A stretch of 6,028 nt of DNA from Pseudomonadota bacterium. GTDB taxonomy: Bacteria > Pseudomonadota > Gammaproteobacteria > Burkholderiales > Thiobacillaceae. Positions 1 to 6,028 of the stretch are shown here, piece by piece. The stretch lies in NCBI GenBank assembly GCA_021791235.1, contig JAJYXA010000047.1:1-6028 (forward strand), given 5' to 3'. How positions within the stretch are numbered: position 1 is the first letter of the stretch; each line of letters starts with the position of its first letter. The position numbers and the translations under genes are program-made. The notes beneath the pieces were generated by a model. That model ran no database searches. It worked only from the letters and a program-made list of their open reading frames with translations, and was not told the DNA's origin.

Positions 1-1
1 C

Positions 2-493
2 CCCGATTTCGTCGACAGCGTCATGCGCGCGATCCAGGTGTATTCGCTCGACGGCCACCAGATGGAGCAGGAAATCACCGAGAGCCTGCTGATGCGCGAC
101 TTCGAGGCCAACGCGCTCAAGCTCGGACGGCTGTCCGCATCCGGCATCCGTCTCGCCATCGACGACTTCGGCACCGGCTACAGCTCGTTCAAGTACCTGT
201 CGCGCTTCCCCATCCACACGCTGAAGATCGACCAGTCCTTCGTGCAGGACCTCGACCGCGAAGAGAACATGTCCATCGTCAACGCCATGATTGCCATGGG
301 GCGCGGCATGAACCTCAACGTCGTCGCCGAGGGCGTCGAAACCGAATCCCAGCGCGCGCGCCTGCAGCAGATGCAATGCCACGAAGTACAGGGACACTTC
401 TACAGCGCCGCGATGTCCAGCCACGAAGCCACCGTCCTGCTGGGCCGGCATGCGCGGGGCTTCGCCCAGGCGGAACATCAGGTGGCGGGTTGA
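2..493 (+). CDS. EAL-domain protein, C-terminal fragment (probable c-di-GMP phosphodiesterase)
   Basis: The gene is open at the window start; the frame runs from position 2 and the TGA is at 491-493, giving 163 residues. They form the last two thirds of an EAL domain, which hydrolyses cyclic-di-GMP to linear pGpG in the cytoplasm. Visible motifs, in fragment numbering, are EITES (24-28), DDFGTGYSS (54-62), KIDQSFV (75-81), AEGVET (109-114) and VQG (129-131). The metal- and substrate-binding residues known for this family (Glu27, Asp54-Asp55, Lys75, Glu110, Gln130) are therefore all present, so activity is plausible. The usual QGYLFSRP end motif reads QGHFYSAAM, a mild deviation. The EAL tripeptide and any upstream GGDEF, PAS, receiver or membrane domains lie outside the window, so the full architecture is unknown. 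The internal ATG at 23 falls inside the conserved domain and is not the start. The gene converges on the exporter operon, 27 nt away, and is probably functionally unrelated to it. Confidence 0.93.
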   Translation, partial: PDFVDSVMRAIQVYSLDGHQMEQEITESLLMRDFEANALKLGRLSASGIRLAIDDFGTGYSSFKYLSRFPIHTLKIDQSFVQDLDREENMSIVNAMIAMGRGMNLNVVAEGVETESQRARLQQMQCHEVQGHFYSAAMSSHEATVLLGRHARGFAQAEHQVAG

Positions 494-506
494 ACGCGCG
501 GAGGTA

Positions 507-520
507 GCGGGACTGCCCGC
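507..520. terminator. Weak hairpin between convergent genes
   Basis: GCGGG (507-511) and CCCGC (516-520) form a 5-bp GC stem with a 4-nt loop in the 27-nt gap between the EAL gene stop and the ybhR-like stop. Because the genes converge, it could serve both strands. No T-tract follows on either strand, so it is not a convincing intrinsic terminator. It may be a chance GC-rich repeat or a simple RNA 3'-end stabiliser. Confidence 0.2.
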
Positions 521-1630
521 CTAATACAGGCGGTGCCGGAACAGCCAGCTGGCGAGAACCAGCGACACGCCGCCGATCACGGCCATGGGCCAGAACTGGC
601 CCATCAGCACGTCGAACCCGGCGCCCTCCAGGAACACCTTGCGCAGGATCACCAGGAAGTAGCGCAGCGGATCGATCAGGGTGATCGTCTGCACCACGGC
701 CGGCATGTTGGCGATCGGGGTGGCGAAGCCCGACAGGATCACCGCCGGCACCATGAACAGGAAGGCGCCCAGGAGGCCCTGCTGCTGGGTCACCGCCAGC
801 GAGGAAATCAGCAGCCCGGCTCCCACCCCCGACAGCAGGAACAGCGCCAGCCCGGCATAGAGCGCGGGCAGGCTGCCCAGCAGCGGGACCTTGAACCACA
901 GGGTGGTGATGACCAGGATCGCCGTGCCCTGCACCATGCCGATCAGGAAGCCCGGCAGCGCCTTGCCCAGCAGGATCTCGCCTGGCCGCAGCGGCGTGAC
1001 CAGCAACTGGTCGAAGGTGCCCTGCTCCCGCTCGCGCGCGACGGTCAGCGCGGTCACCAGCATGGTGGTCACCAGGGTGAGCATGCCGATGATGCCGGGG
1101 ACGAAGAACCAGCGGCTTTCCAGGTTGGGGTTGAACCAGGCGCGAGTCTCCAGGCGCGCGGGCGGAGCGGGCAGGCCGTGCGACGCGATCCATTCCCGGT
1201 TGAACTGCTCCACGATGGACCGCACGTAATTCAGCGCGATCAGCGCGGTATTGGAGTTGCGCCCGTCGACGATGACCTGCAGCGGCGCGCTGCCGCGCGA
1301 AGCCAGGTCGGCGCTGAAACGCGGCCCGAGGTGGACCACCACCAGCACATCGCGGCGGTCGACGAGCGGGGCGATCTCGCCTTCGGCGTGCAGGGTGGCC
1401 ACCCGCTGGAAGGCGGGCGCGCCGTCGAACGCCGCCACCAGCTCGCGCGAAACCGCGCCGCGGTCCTCGTTGTAGAGGGCCCAGGGAATGTGCTTGAGGT
1501 CGAAGGTGGCGGCGTAGCCGAACACCAGCAGCTGGATCATCGGCGGCACGATGAGCACCAGGCGGCTGCGGGGATCCTTGAGCAGGGCCAGGAACTCCTT
1601 GCGGATGAGTGCCAGCAGGCGGATCAGCAT
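521..1630 (-). CDS. ybhR: ABC-2 type transporter permease, YbhR-like
   Basis: The 369-residue protein (E. coli YbhR is 368) is an inner-membrane subunit of an ABC-2 exporter and the last gene of the operon. It has the family topology: a short cytoplasmic N-terminus with the KEFLALLKDPRSR segment (11-23), TM1 at about 24-42, a large periplasmic domain at about 43-172 containing PLQVIVDGRNSNTA (116-129), and five more hydrophobic segments at about 175-197, 224-246, 257-278, 285-305 and 344-364. The cytoplasmic motif AREREQGTFDQLLVTP (198-213) after TM2 is the characteristic ABC-2 element expected to contact the ATPase. The ATG at 1630 lies 13 nt after the upstream stop, with only a weak GGGA-type ribosome site, so translation may depend on coupling. 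It resembles the preceding permease throughout, and the two probably form a heterodimer. Family and operon role are firm; the substrate is unknown. Confidence 0.92.
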   Translation of the reverse strand: MLIRLLALIRKEFLALLKDPRSRLVLIVPPMIQLLVFGYAATFDLKHIPWALYNEDRGAVSRELVAAFDGAPAFQRVATLHAEGEIAPLVDRRDVLVVVHLGPRFSADLASRGSAPLQVIVDGRNSNTALIALNYVRSIVEQFNREWIASHGLPAPPARLETRAWFNPNLESRWFFVPGIIGMLTLVTTMLVTALTVAREREQGTFDQLLVTPLRPGEILLGKALPGFLIGMVQGTAILVITTLWFKVPLLGSLPALYAGLALFLLSGVGAGLLISSLAVTQQQGLLGAFLFMVPAVILSGFATPIANMPAVVQTITLIDPLRYFLVILRKVFLEGAGFDVLMGQFWPMAVIGGVSLVLASWLFRHRLY

Positions 1631-1643
1631 GCGGTTTTTCCCG

Positions 1644-2780
1644 TCATTCGAGCCGCTTCCGCGACTTGCGCCAGGTGATGCCCATGAAGATCGCCGCCAT
1701 CAGCAGCAGGGCCAGCGCATTGGGCAGCACCACCGACCAGACGTCGCCGGCGAGGAAAAGGGTCTGCACGATGGCCACGAAGTAGCGCGCGACGATGACG
1801 TGGGTGATGCCCTGCACCACGGCCGGCATGCTGTCGATGTCGAAGATGAAGCCGGACAGCAGGAAGGCGGGCAGGAAGGTGCCGATGATGGCGACCTGCC
1901 CGGCGACGAACTGGTTGCGGGCCACCGCGGAGATCGCCAGGCCCATTCCCAGGGCCGCCAGCAGGAACAGCGAGGCGCACGCCCACAGCAGCCAGAACGA
2001 GCCGCGCAGCGGCACCTCGAACAGTCCCACCGCGAGACCCACGGTCAGCAGCATGCCGCCGGTGCCCAGCACGAAGTAGGCGATGATCTTGCCCAGCAGC
2101 ACTTCGCTCATGCTGGCCGGCGTCACCAGCAGCGCCTCGAGGGTGCCGCGCTCCCATTCCCGCGCCATGACCAGGGCGGTGAGCAGGGTGCCGATCAGGG
2201 TCATGATGATGGCCACCAGGCCCGGCACCAGGTAGTTGCGGCTGCGCAGTTCGCTGTTGAACCACACCCGCTGCTCCAGTTGCACCGGCGTGGCCAGTTC
2301 TCCTCCCGCGCTGGCGGCGCGGCGGGCCAGCCAGTTGCCCCAGGCGCCGTCGATGTAGCCCTGGGTGAGGCGCGCCGTATTGGCGTCGACGCCGTTGACG
2401 ATGACCTGGATGGGCGCGCCGCCGGGCCGCCGCAACTGTTCGGCGAAGTCGGCGCGCAGGTGCACGATCGCGCGCACCTGGCCTTCCCGCAGCGCCTCCT
2501 GCGCGTCGGCCAGGGTGAGGGTGTGCACCGGCGAGAAATAGTGGCTGCTGTCGAGACTCGCGAGGAAATCCGCCGTGTCCGCCGACGGGGTTTCCGCCAC
2601 CACGGCCACCGGCACGTGGTCGGCGTCGAGCGACACGCCGTAGCCGAACAGCACCAGCAGGAAAATCGGCATGACGAAGGCGATCGCGATGCTGCTCGGG
2701 TCGCGCACGATCTGCAGGAATTCCTTGCGCACCAGGCCCTTGAGCCGCATCAAGCTGCCGCCGCGCGGGGCGGCGCTCAT
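1644..2780 (-). CDS. ybhS: ABC-2 type transporter permease, YbhS-like
   Basis: The 378-residue protein (E. coli YbhS is 377) is the second inner-membrane permease of the exporter. It carries the N-terminal RKEFLQIVRDPSS segment (18-30), TM1 at about 31-50, a periplasmic domain at about 51-182 with PIQVIVNGVDANTA (123-136), then TM segments near 184-206, 228-252, 262-284, 292-314 and 348-370. The cytoplasmic motif AREWERGTLEALLVTP (206-221) and the segment GFIFDIDSMPAVVQGITH (310-327) are strongly YbhS-like. The ATG at 2778-2780 overlaps the TGA of the ATPase gene (ATGA, 4 nt), which indicates translational coupling. AAAGG lies 4 nt upstream. A second Met at residue 11 has no ribosome site in front of it, so the first ATG is preferred, although residues 1-10 are weakly conserved in character. 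The protein should pair with the YbhR-like permease and be powered by the YbhF-like ATPase. Confidence 0.93.
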   Translation of the reverse strand: MSAAPRGGSLMRLKGLVRKEFLQIVRDPSSIAIAFVMPIFLLVLFGYGVSLDADHVPVAVVAETPSADTADFLASLDSSHYFSPVHTLTLADAQEALREGQVRAIVHLRADFAEQLRRPGGAPIQVIVNGVDANTARLTQGYIDGAWGNWLARRAASAGGELATPVQLEQRVWFNSELRSRNYLVPGLVAIIMTLIGTLLTALVMAREWERGTLEALLVTPASMSEVLLGKIIAYFVLGTGGMLLTVGLAVGLFEVPLRGSFWLLWACASLFLLAALGMGLAISAVARNQFVAGQVAIIGTFLPAFLLSGFIFDIDSMPAVVQGITHVIVARYFVAIVQTLFLAGDVWSVVLPNALALLLMAAIFMGITWRKSRKRLE

Positions 2781-4537
2781 GCTGCCTTTTCCCCCACGTT
2801 GGCGGTCTCCACCAGCCGGATGAAGGCGTCCTCCATGCTCGGCTCGGGGCGTTCCGGCGTGCGGGCGCCGGCCTTGATGGCGGCCGGCTCGTCCATCGCC
2901 AGGATGCGGCCGGCGGCCATGATGGCCAGGCGGTCGCAGTATTCCGCCTCTTCCATGAAATGGGTGGTCACCAGCACCGTCACCCCGGCGCGGGCCAGGG
3001 CGTTGATGCGCTGCCAGAACTCGCGCCGGGCCAGCGGATCGACGCCCGAGGTCGGCTCGTCGAGGAACAGGATTTCAGGCTGGTGCATCAGCGCGCAGGC
3101 CATCGCCAGGCGCTGCTTGTAGCCGAGCGATAGGTCGGCGGACAGCTGTTCGGCGTAGGGTGCCAGCTCGAATTCCGTCAGCGCCCACTGCCGTCGCGCC
3201 GCGCGTGCCTCGCCCGCCAGGCCGTAGGCGCTGGCGAAGAAGTCGAGATTCTGCGCCACGCTCAGATTGCCGTAGAGCGAGAATTTCTGCGACATGTAGC
3301 CGATGCGCCCGCGTGCCGTGGAGGCCGCGCGGCGCAAGTCCAGCCCCGCCACGCGCAAGGTGCCGGCGCTGGCGGGCAAGAGGCCGCAGAGCATGCGGAA
3401 GGTGGTCGACTTGCCGGCGCCATTGGCGCCCAGCAGGCCGAAAATCTCGCCGCGCCGGACCTCGAAGCTCACCCCGTCCACCGCCCAGAAGTTGCCGAAG
3501 CGGCGGCGCAGGCCCTCAACCTGGATGACCGGGGCGTCGCCCTCCTTGCTGCGTGGGCGCGGGCTGTCGACGCGGGCGTGAGCATTGGTAACGGTTGCTT
3601 CGCTGCGGGCGCGCAGCAGGTCGATGAAGCCATCCTCGAAACGCGGCGGCACAGCCTCGATGCGGGCATCCTGCAGGCCGGGCAGCCGGGCCAGCTGCGC
3701 CGGATCGCTGTCTGTCTGTGTCACCAGCCGCACGTGATCGCCCTGGACCAGGGCGTCCACCACCCCGGGCTGGCCGGTCAGATGGGCCTGCAGATCGCGC
3801 GGACGTTCGCCGGGCGCGGTGACGGCCCAGGTGCGTCCCGTCATGCGCGCGCTGATCGTCGCCGGCGGGCCCTGGTCGAGGATCCTGCCCTGATCGAGCA
3901 GGATCACCGCCTGGCAGCGTTCCGCCTCGTCCAGGTAGGCCGTGGACAGCAGCACGCTCATGCCCTCGTTCTTCACCAGGCGGTCGACGATGCTCCACAG
4001 TTCGCGGCGCGATACCGGGTCGACCCCCACCGTGGGTTCGTCCAGCAGCAGCAGCCGCGGTGCCCGCACCAGGGTGCAGGCGAGGCCGAGTTTTTGTTTC
4101 ATGCCGCCGGACAGCCGTCCGGCCAGGCGGCGGGTGAATGGGCCGAGGCCGGTCATGTGCATCAGTTCGTCGTAGCGCTCGGCCCGCGCCGTTTTCGGCA
4201 CGCCCTGCAGGTCGGCATAGAGGTCGAGGTTCTCCTGCACCGTGAGGTCCTCGTACAGGCCGAAGCGCTGTGGCATGTAGCCGAGCGCGGCCTGCACCGC
4301 GAGGGACTCGCGGGTGGAGTCCAGGCCGAGGGCGTGGATGCGGCCGGCGTCGGGCACCAGCAGCCCGGCCGCCAGACGCATCAGCGTGGTCTTGCCCGCG
4401 CCGTCGGGGCCGATCAGTCCGGTCACCACGCCGGGATGGATCGCGAAGCTCACGCCATCCAGCGCCTGCGTGCGTCGGCCGCCGGCGGTGAAGGCCTTGG
4501 CCAGGTCCACGGCCTCCAGGATCGGGGCGTCGTCCAT
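2777..4537 (-). CDS. ybhF: ABC exporter ATPase with two fused nucleotide-binding domains, YbhF-like
   Basis: The 586-residue cytoplasmic ATPase (E. coli YbhF is 578) contains two complete ABC domains in tandem. NBD1 shows Walker A GPDGAGKT (43-50), Q-loop Gln90, signature LSGGMKQ (142-148), Walker B LLLLDEP (162-168) and D-loop GVDP (171-174). NBD2 shows Walker A GANGAGKST (370-378), Q-loop Gln417, signature-equivalent LSLGYKQ (469-475), Walker B ILFLDEP (489-495), D-loop GVDP (498-501) and H-loop His526 in TTHFMEE. Two positions deviate: the NBD1 H-loop reads STAYLDEAE with Ala200 in place of His, and the NBD2 signature has Leu471 in place of the first Gly. Residues from about 311 to 336 form a polar linker. 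Each NBD ends in an F-ED-FI-L segment (300-307; 567-574) typical of ABC-2 ATPases. The ATG at 4537 lies 10 nt after the adaptor stop with only a weak GGA site; the TGA overlaps the next start. It should energise the two downstream permeases. Confidence 0.95.
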   Translation of the reverse strand: MDDAPILEAVDLAKAFTAGGRRTQALDGVSFAIHPGVVTGLIGPDGAGKTTLMRLAAGLLVPDAGRIHALGLDSTRESLAVQAALGYMPQRFGLYEDLTVQENLDLYADLQGVPKTARAERYDELMHMTGLGPFTRRLAGRLSGGMKQKLGLACTLVRAPRLLLLDEPTVGVDPVSRRELWSIVDRLVKNEGMSVLLSTAYLDEAERCQAVILLDQGRILDQGPPATISARMTGRTWAVTAPGERPRDLQAHLTGQPGVVDALVQGDHVRLVTQTDSDPAQLARLPGLQDARIEAVPPRFEDGFIDLLRARSEATVTNAHARVDSPRPRSKEGDAPVIQVEGLRRRFGNFWAVDGVSFEVRRGEIFGLLGANGAGKSTTFRMLCGLLPASAGTLRVAGLDLRRAASTARGRIGYMSQKFSLYGNLSVAQNLDFFASAYGLAGEARAARRQWALTEFELAPYAEQLSADLSLGYKQRLAMACALMHQPEILFLDEPTSGVDPLARREFWQRINALARAGVTVLVTTHFMEEAEYCDRLAIMAAGRILAMDEPAAIKAGARTPERPEPSMEDAFIRLVETANVGEKAA

Positions 4538-4547
4538 GGCCGATCCG

Positions 4548-5576
4548 TTACGTGCCGTCCCGACAGGGGTCCGCCCCTTGGGCCGGTGCCGCCTGATCCA
4601 GCGGAATGGTCACCGTGGCCGGCATGCCCTGGCGCAGTTCGGTCTGCCCCGCGCACACGAACACCCGTGCCTGGTACACCAAACTGGATCGCACCTCCGC
4701 CGTTTCGACCGACTTGGGGGTGAACTCGGCGCTTGGCGAGACATAGCCGACCCAGGCGCGGTAGCGCTTGTCGGGGTGGCTGTCGGTATGCACCCAGGCG
4801 CGGGCGCCCACGGGCACGCGGCCGAGCTGGGTCTCGGGCAGCCAGGTGCGCACCCAGACCGGATCGGTGAGCGCCAGGGTGAACACCGGTTTCTGCGGCG
4901 AAGCCATGTCGCCCGGCTCCAGGATGCGGTTCTCGATCACGCCGTCCGAAGGCGCATGCAGTTCGCCTTCCTGCAGGTCGCGCTGGATCACGGCCACCGC
5001 TGCCTCGTTGGCGGCGAGAGTCGCCTGCGCCGCCGCGACATCCTCCTTGCGCGGGCCCAGTTCGGCCAGGCGCAGCGATTCTTCCGCCGCTTTCAGCTGG
5101 TCGCGGACCTTGTCGCGGGCGAAGCGGGCGCTGTCCGCCTGCTGTTGCGAAATGAAATGACGGGCCACCAGATCCACCTGGCGCCGGTAATAGGCCTCGG
5201 CGTCCTGCACTGCCACCTGGGCCGCGTCACGCTGGGCGCGCGCCTGCCGGATTTCCTCGGGGCGGGAACCGGCGACGTAGCGGGCCACCACTTCGCGCTG
5301 CGCCACGGCCTGGGCCTCGGCCTGCTGGCGGGCGAGACGCAGCCGCTCGGTGTCCAGGCTGGCCAGCAATTGCCCGGTCTTCACGCGATCCCCCTCCCGC
5401 ACCCGGATCTGCGCGATGCGGCCGCTGGCGTTGAAGGCCAGTTCCACCTGGCGGATATCCACGTTGCCGTGCAGGGTCAGTTCGTTCGGCGGCGGCGCCT
5501 CGTTATGGCGGAACCAGCCGATGCCGGCCAGCACCGCAACAACGGCGGCGACGATCGGAATGAGTTTTTTTTTCAT
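4548..5576 (-). CDS. ybhG: HlyD/RND-type periplasmic adaptor (membrane fusion protein), YbhG-like
   Basis: This first gene of the operon encodes 342 residues (E. coli YbhG is 332). Residues 1-22 (MKKK, then a hydrophobic stretch ending at Trp21-Phe22) are an N-terminal signal anchor or uncleaved signal. The first half of a lipoyl-type domain follows (NGNVDIR-like LHGNVDIRQVELAF at 35-48, then VREGDRVKTGQLLASLD at 59-75), then a long Ala/Gln/Glu/Arg-rich helical hairpin (about 76-203), the second lipoyl half (APSDGVIENRILEPGD, 208-223) and a beta-barrel domain with PVWVRTWLPE (239-248) and SPSAEFTPKSVET (280-292). The hairpin tip of such adaptors is expected to meet a TolC-type channel; none is encoded in the window. 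The frame stays open to a GTG at 5690, but the ATG at 5574-5576 has GAAGGA six bases upstream and starts at the signal sequence, so it is chosen. Codons 2-4 are a run of nine A. The TAA is at 4548-4550. Confidence 0.93.
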   Translation of the reverse strand: MKKKLIPIVAAVVAVLAGIGWFRHNEAPPPNELTLHGNVDIRQVELAFNASGRIAQIRVREGDRVKTGQLLASLDTERLRLARQQAEAQAVAQREVVARYVAGSRPEEIRQARAQRDAAQVAVQDAEAYYRRQVDLVARHFISQQQADSARFARDKVRDQLKAAEESLRLAELGPRKEDVAAAQATLAANEAAVAVIQRDLQEGELHAPSDGVIENRILEPGDMASPQKPVFTLALTDPVWVRTWLPETQLGRVPVGARAWVHTDSHPDKRYRAWVGYVSPSAEFTPKSVETAEVRSSLVYQARVFVCAGQTELRQGMPATVTIPLDQAAPAQGADPCRDGT

Positions 5577-5582
5577 GTCGCA

Positions 5583-5588
5583 TCCTTC
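5583..5588 (-). promoter_or_regulatory. Ribosome binding site of the ybhG-like gene
   Basis: On the minus strand this reads GAAGGA, six bases before the ATG at 5576. It decides the start: the upstream in-frame GTG at 5690 has no comparable site and would add 38 residues ahead of the evident signal sequence. Confidence 0.75.
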
Positions 5589-5646
5589 GAGCAGGCGTCT
5601 GGTTTTCTGGTTCGCCCGGCCATGATAGGGCAGATCGGTCCGGCTT

Positions 5647-5660
5647 AAGTTCGGGAACTT
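5647..5660. promoter_or_regulatory. 14-bp palindrome, candidate operator
   Basis: The sequence AAGTTCGGGAACTT consists of two perfect 6-bp arms (5647-5652 and 5655-5660) around GG. It lies about 20 bp upstream of the candidate minus-strand -10 box, where a -35 element would be, and between two divergent genes. This size and placement suit a dimeric transcription factor of unknown family. It is short enough that chance cannot be excluded. Confidence 0.4.
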
Positions 5661-5705
5661 CATGGGCGCGTCATGTTTCTCTATCAGCACTCAACGAGCT
5701 TGATC

Positions 5706-5712
5706 GGAAGGA
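5706..5712 (+). promoter_or_regulatory. Ribosome binding site of the moxR-like gene
   Basis: GGAAGGA lies five bases before the GTG at 5718-5720. It favours this GTG over the in-frame ATG at 5673, which has no purine-rich site in front of it and would add 15 residues unlike the MoxR N-terminus. Confidence 0.75.
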
Positions 5713-5717
5713 CACAC

Positions 5718-6028
5718 GTGGATGCCGGAACCGCTATACCCCGCACGCCTGCGCTCGCCGCGCTGAACGGCCTGCGCGCCTATCTCAACGATCAGATCCT
5801 GGGCCAGGAAGGCCTGGTGGAACGCCTGCTGGTGGCCTTGCTGGCGGACGGCCACCTGCTGGTCGAGGGCCCGCCCGGGCTCGCCAAGACCCGCGCCATC
5901 AAGGCGCTGGCGCACGGACTGGAAGGCGACTTCCAGCGCCTGCAGTTCACCCCGGACATGCTGCCGGCCGACCTCACCGGCTCCGACATCTACCGGCCCG
6001 AGGAAGGCGGCTTCCATTTCCCACGCGG
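5718..6028 (+). CDS. MoxR-family AAA+ ATPase, N-terminal part
   Basis: The gene starts at a GTG and runs off the window end after 103 complete codons, against roughly 300-350 residues for a full family member. The N-terminal helix region contains ILGQEGLVERLLVALLADGH (27-46), followed by HLLVEGPPGLAKT (46-58), whose Walker A is GPPGLAKT (51-58), and then RLQFTPDMLPADLTGSDIY (74-92), the segment diagnostic of MoxR ATPases. These are cytoplasmic chaperone-like AAA+ proteins that help activate or assemble other proteins, often with von Willebrand factor A, DUF58 or transglutaminase-like partners encoded just downstream; those would lie beyond the window. Walker B, sensors and arginine finger are not in view. 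It is divergent from the exporter operon, with which no functional link is evident. Codon use resembles its neighbours. Confidence 0.92.
   Translation, partial: MDAGTAIPRTPALAALNGLRAYLNDQILGQEGLVERLLVALLADGHLLVEGPPGLAKTRAIKALAHGLEGDFQRLQFTPDMLPADLTGSDIYRPEEGGFHFPR

Larger units (their letters stand above)
5577..5717. promoter_or_regulatory. Divergent intergenic region, probable promoters of the exporter operon and moxR-like gene
   Basis: The 141-bp gap between two divergent starts must hold the exporter promoter and probably the moxR-like promoter. On the minus strand, TATCAT (5622-5627) matches five of six bases of a sigma-70 -10 box and lies about 45 nt before the ybhG-like start. No good -35 box sits at normal spacing; the place where it should be overlaps the palindrome at 5647-5660. 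On the + strand, the pair TTCATG (5659-5664) and TATCAG (5682-5687), 17 nt apart, is a weak candidate for the moxR-like gene. These matches are by eye and only suggestive. Confidence 0.45.

Noticed and set aside
1551..3122. A 523-codon open frame on the + strand opposite the permease and ATPase genes, and similar long frames at 533-1678, 3578-4723 and 4314-5648
   Set aside because: Their products are rich in His, Gln, Arg, Gly and Ala with no recognisable domain, and each lies antisense to a clearly conserved gene. They are the usual antisense shadows of GC-rich coding DNA.
3530..3607. The polar segment between the two ATPase domains as a possible frameshifted junction of two separate genes
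   Set aside because: The frame is continuous, the total length matches the YbhF family, and double-NBD fusion is normal for it; this is a linker, not a damaged junction.
5577..5690. An N-terminal extension of the adaptor to the GTG at 5690 (38 more residues)
   Set aside because: It has no ribosome site, puts a polar stretch ahead of the signal anchor, and would run through the palindrome and probable promoter; the ATG at 5576 has a good GAAGGA.
5673..5717. An alternative ATG start at 5673 for the MoxR-like protein
   Set aside because: It is in frame but lacks a purine-rich ribosome site and adds residues without family resemblance; the GTG at 5718 has GGAAGGA at five-base spacing.
5691..6017. 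A minus-strand open frame of 108 codons opposite the MoxR-like gene
   Set aside because: The + strand encodes an unmistakable MoxR Walker A and FTPDMLPADLTG segment there, so the minus frame is a shadow.

Overview
This is GC-rich DNA (about two thirds G+C by eye) with tightly packed genes. Its gene families are typical of Gram-negative Pseudomonadota. Codon use and family content suggest a beta- or gammaproteobacterium, but there is no rRNA or other marker gene to fix the lineage.

Layout: (1) Positions 2-493 on the + strand hold the 3' end of a gene ending in an EAL (cyclic-di-GMP phosphodiesterase) domain; its 5' part lies outside the window. (2) A four-gene minus-strand operon fills 521-5576. 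In transcription order it encodes a HlyD-type periplasmic adaptor (ybhG-like, 5576-4548), a double ATP-binding-cassette ATPase (ybhF-like, 4537-2777) and two related ABC-2 permeases (ybhS-like, 2780-1644; ybhR-like, 1630-521). Gene order, protein lengths and motifs match the Escherichia coli ybhG-ybhF-ybhS-ybhR exporter operon. The genes are separated by 10 nt, a 4-nt ATGA overlap and 13 nt, so they very probably share one transcript. (3) A 141-bp divergent intergenic region (5577-5717) carries a 14-bp palindrome, a candidate operator. (4) From 5718 to the window end, on the + strand, is the N-terminal part of a MoxR-family AAA+ ATPase, cut off by the window edge.

How the genes work together: the two permeases should form a heterodimeric inner-membrane channel. 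The fused two-domain ATPase drives it, and the adaptor should link it across the periplasm to an outer-membrane channel of the TolC type that is not encoded here. E. coli relatives are linked to drug (cefoperazone, chloramphenicol, tetracycline) and Na+/Li+ export; the substrate here cannot be read from sequence. The EAL and MoxR genes look like unrelated neighbours.

I see no mobile element, CRISPR array, RNA gene or clearly new system. The most interesting details are the asymmetric ATPase, in which both non-consensus residues fall in one composite ATP site, a 9-A run right after the adaptor start codon, the candidate operator palindrome, and the absence of the TetR-type regulator gene that sits next to this operon in E. 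coli.
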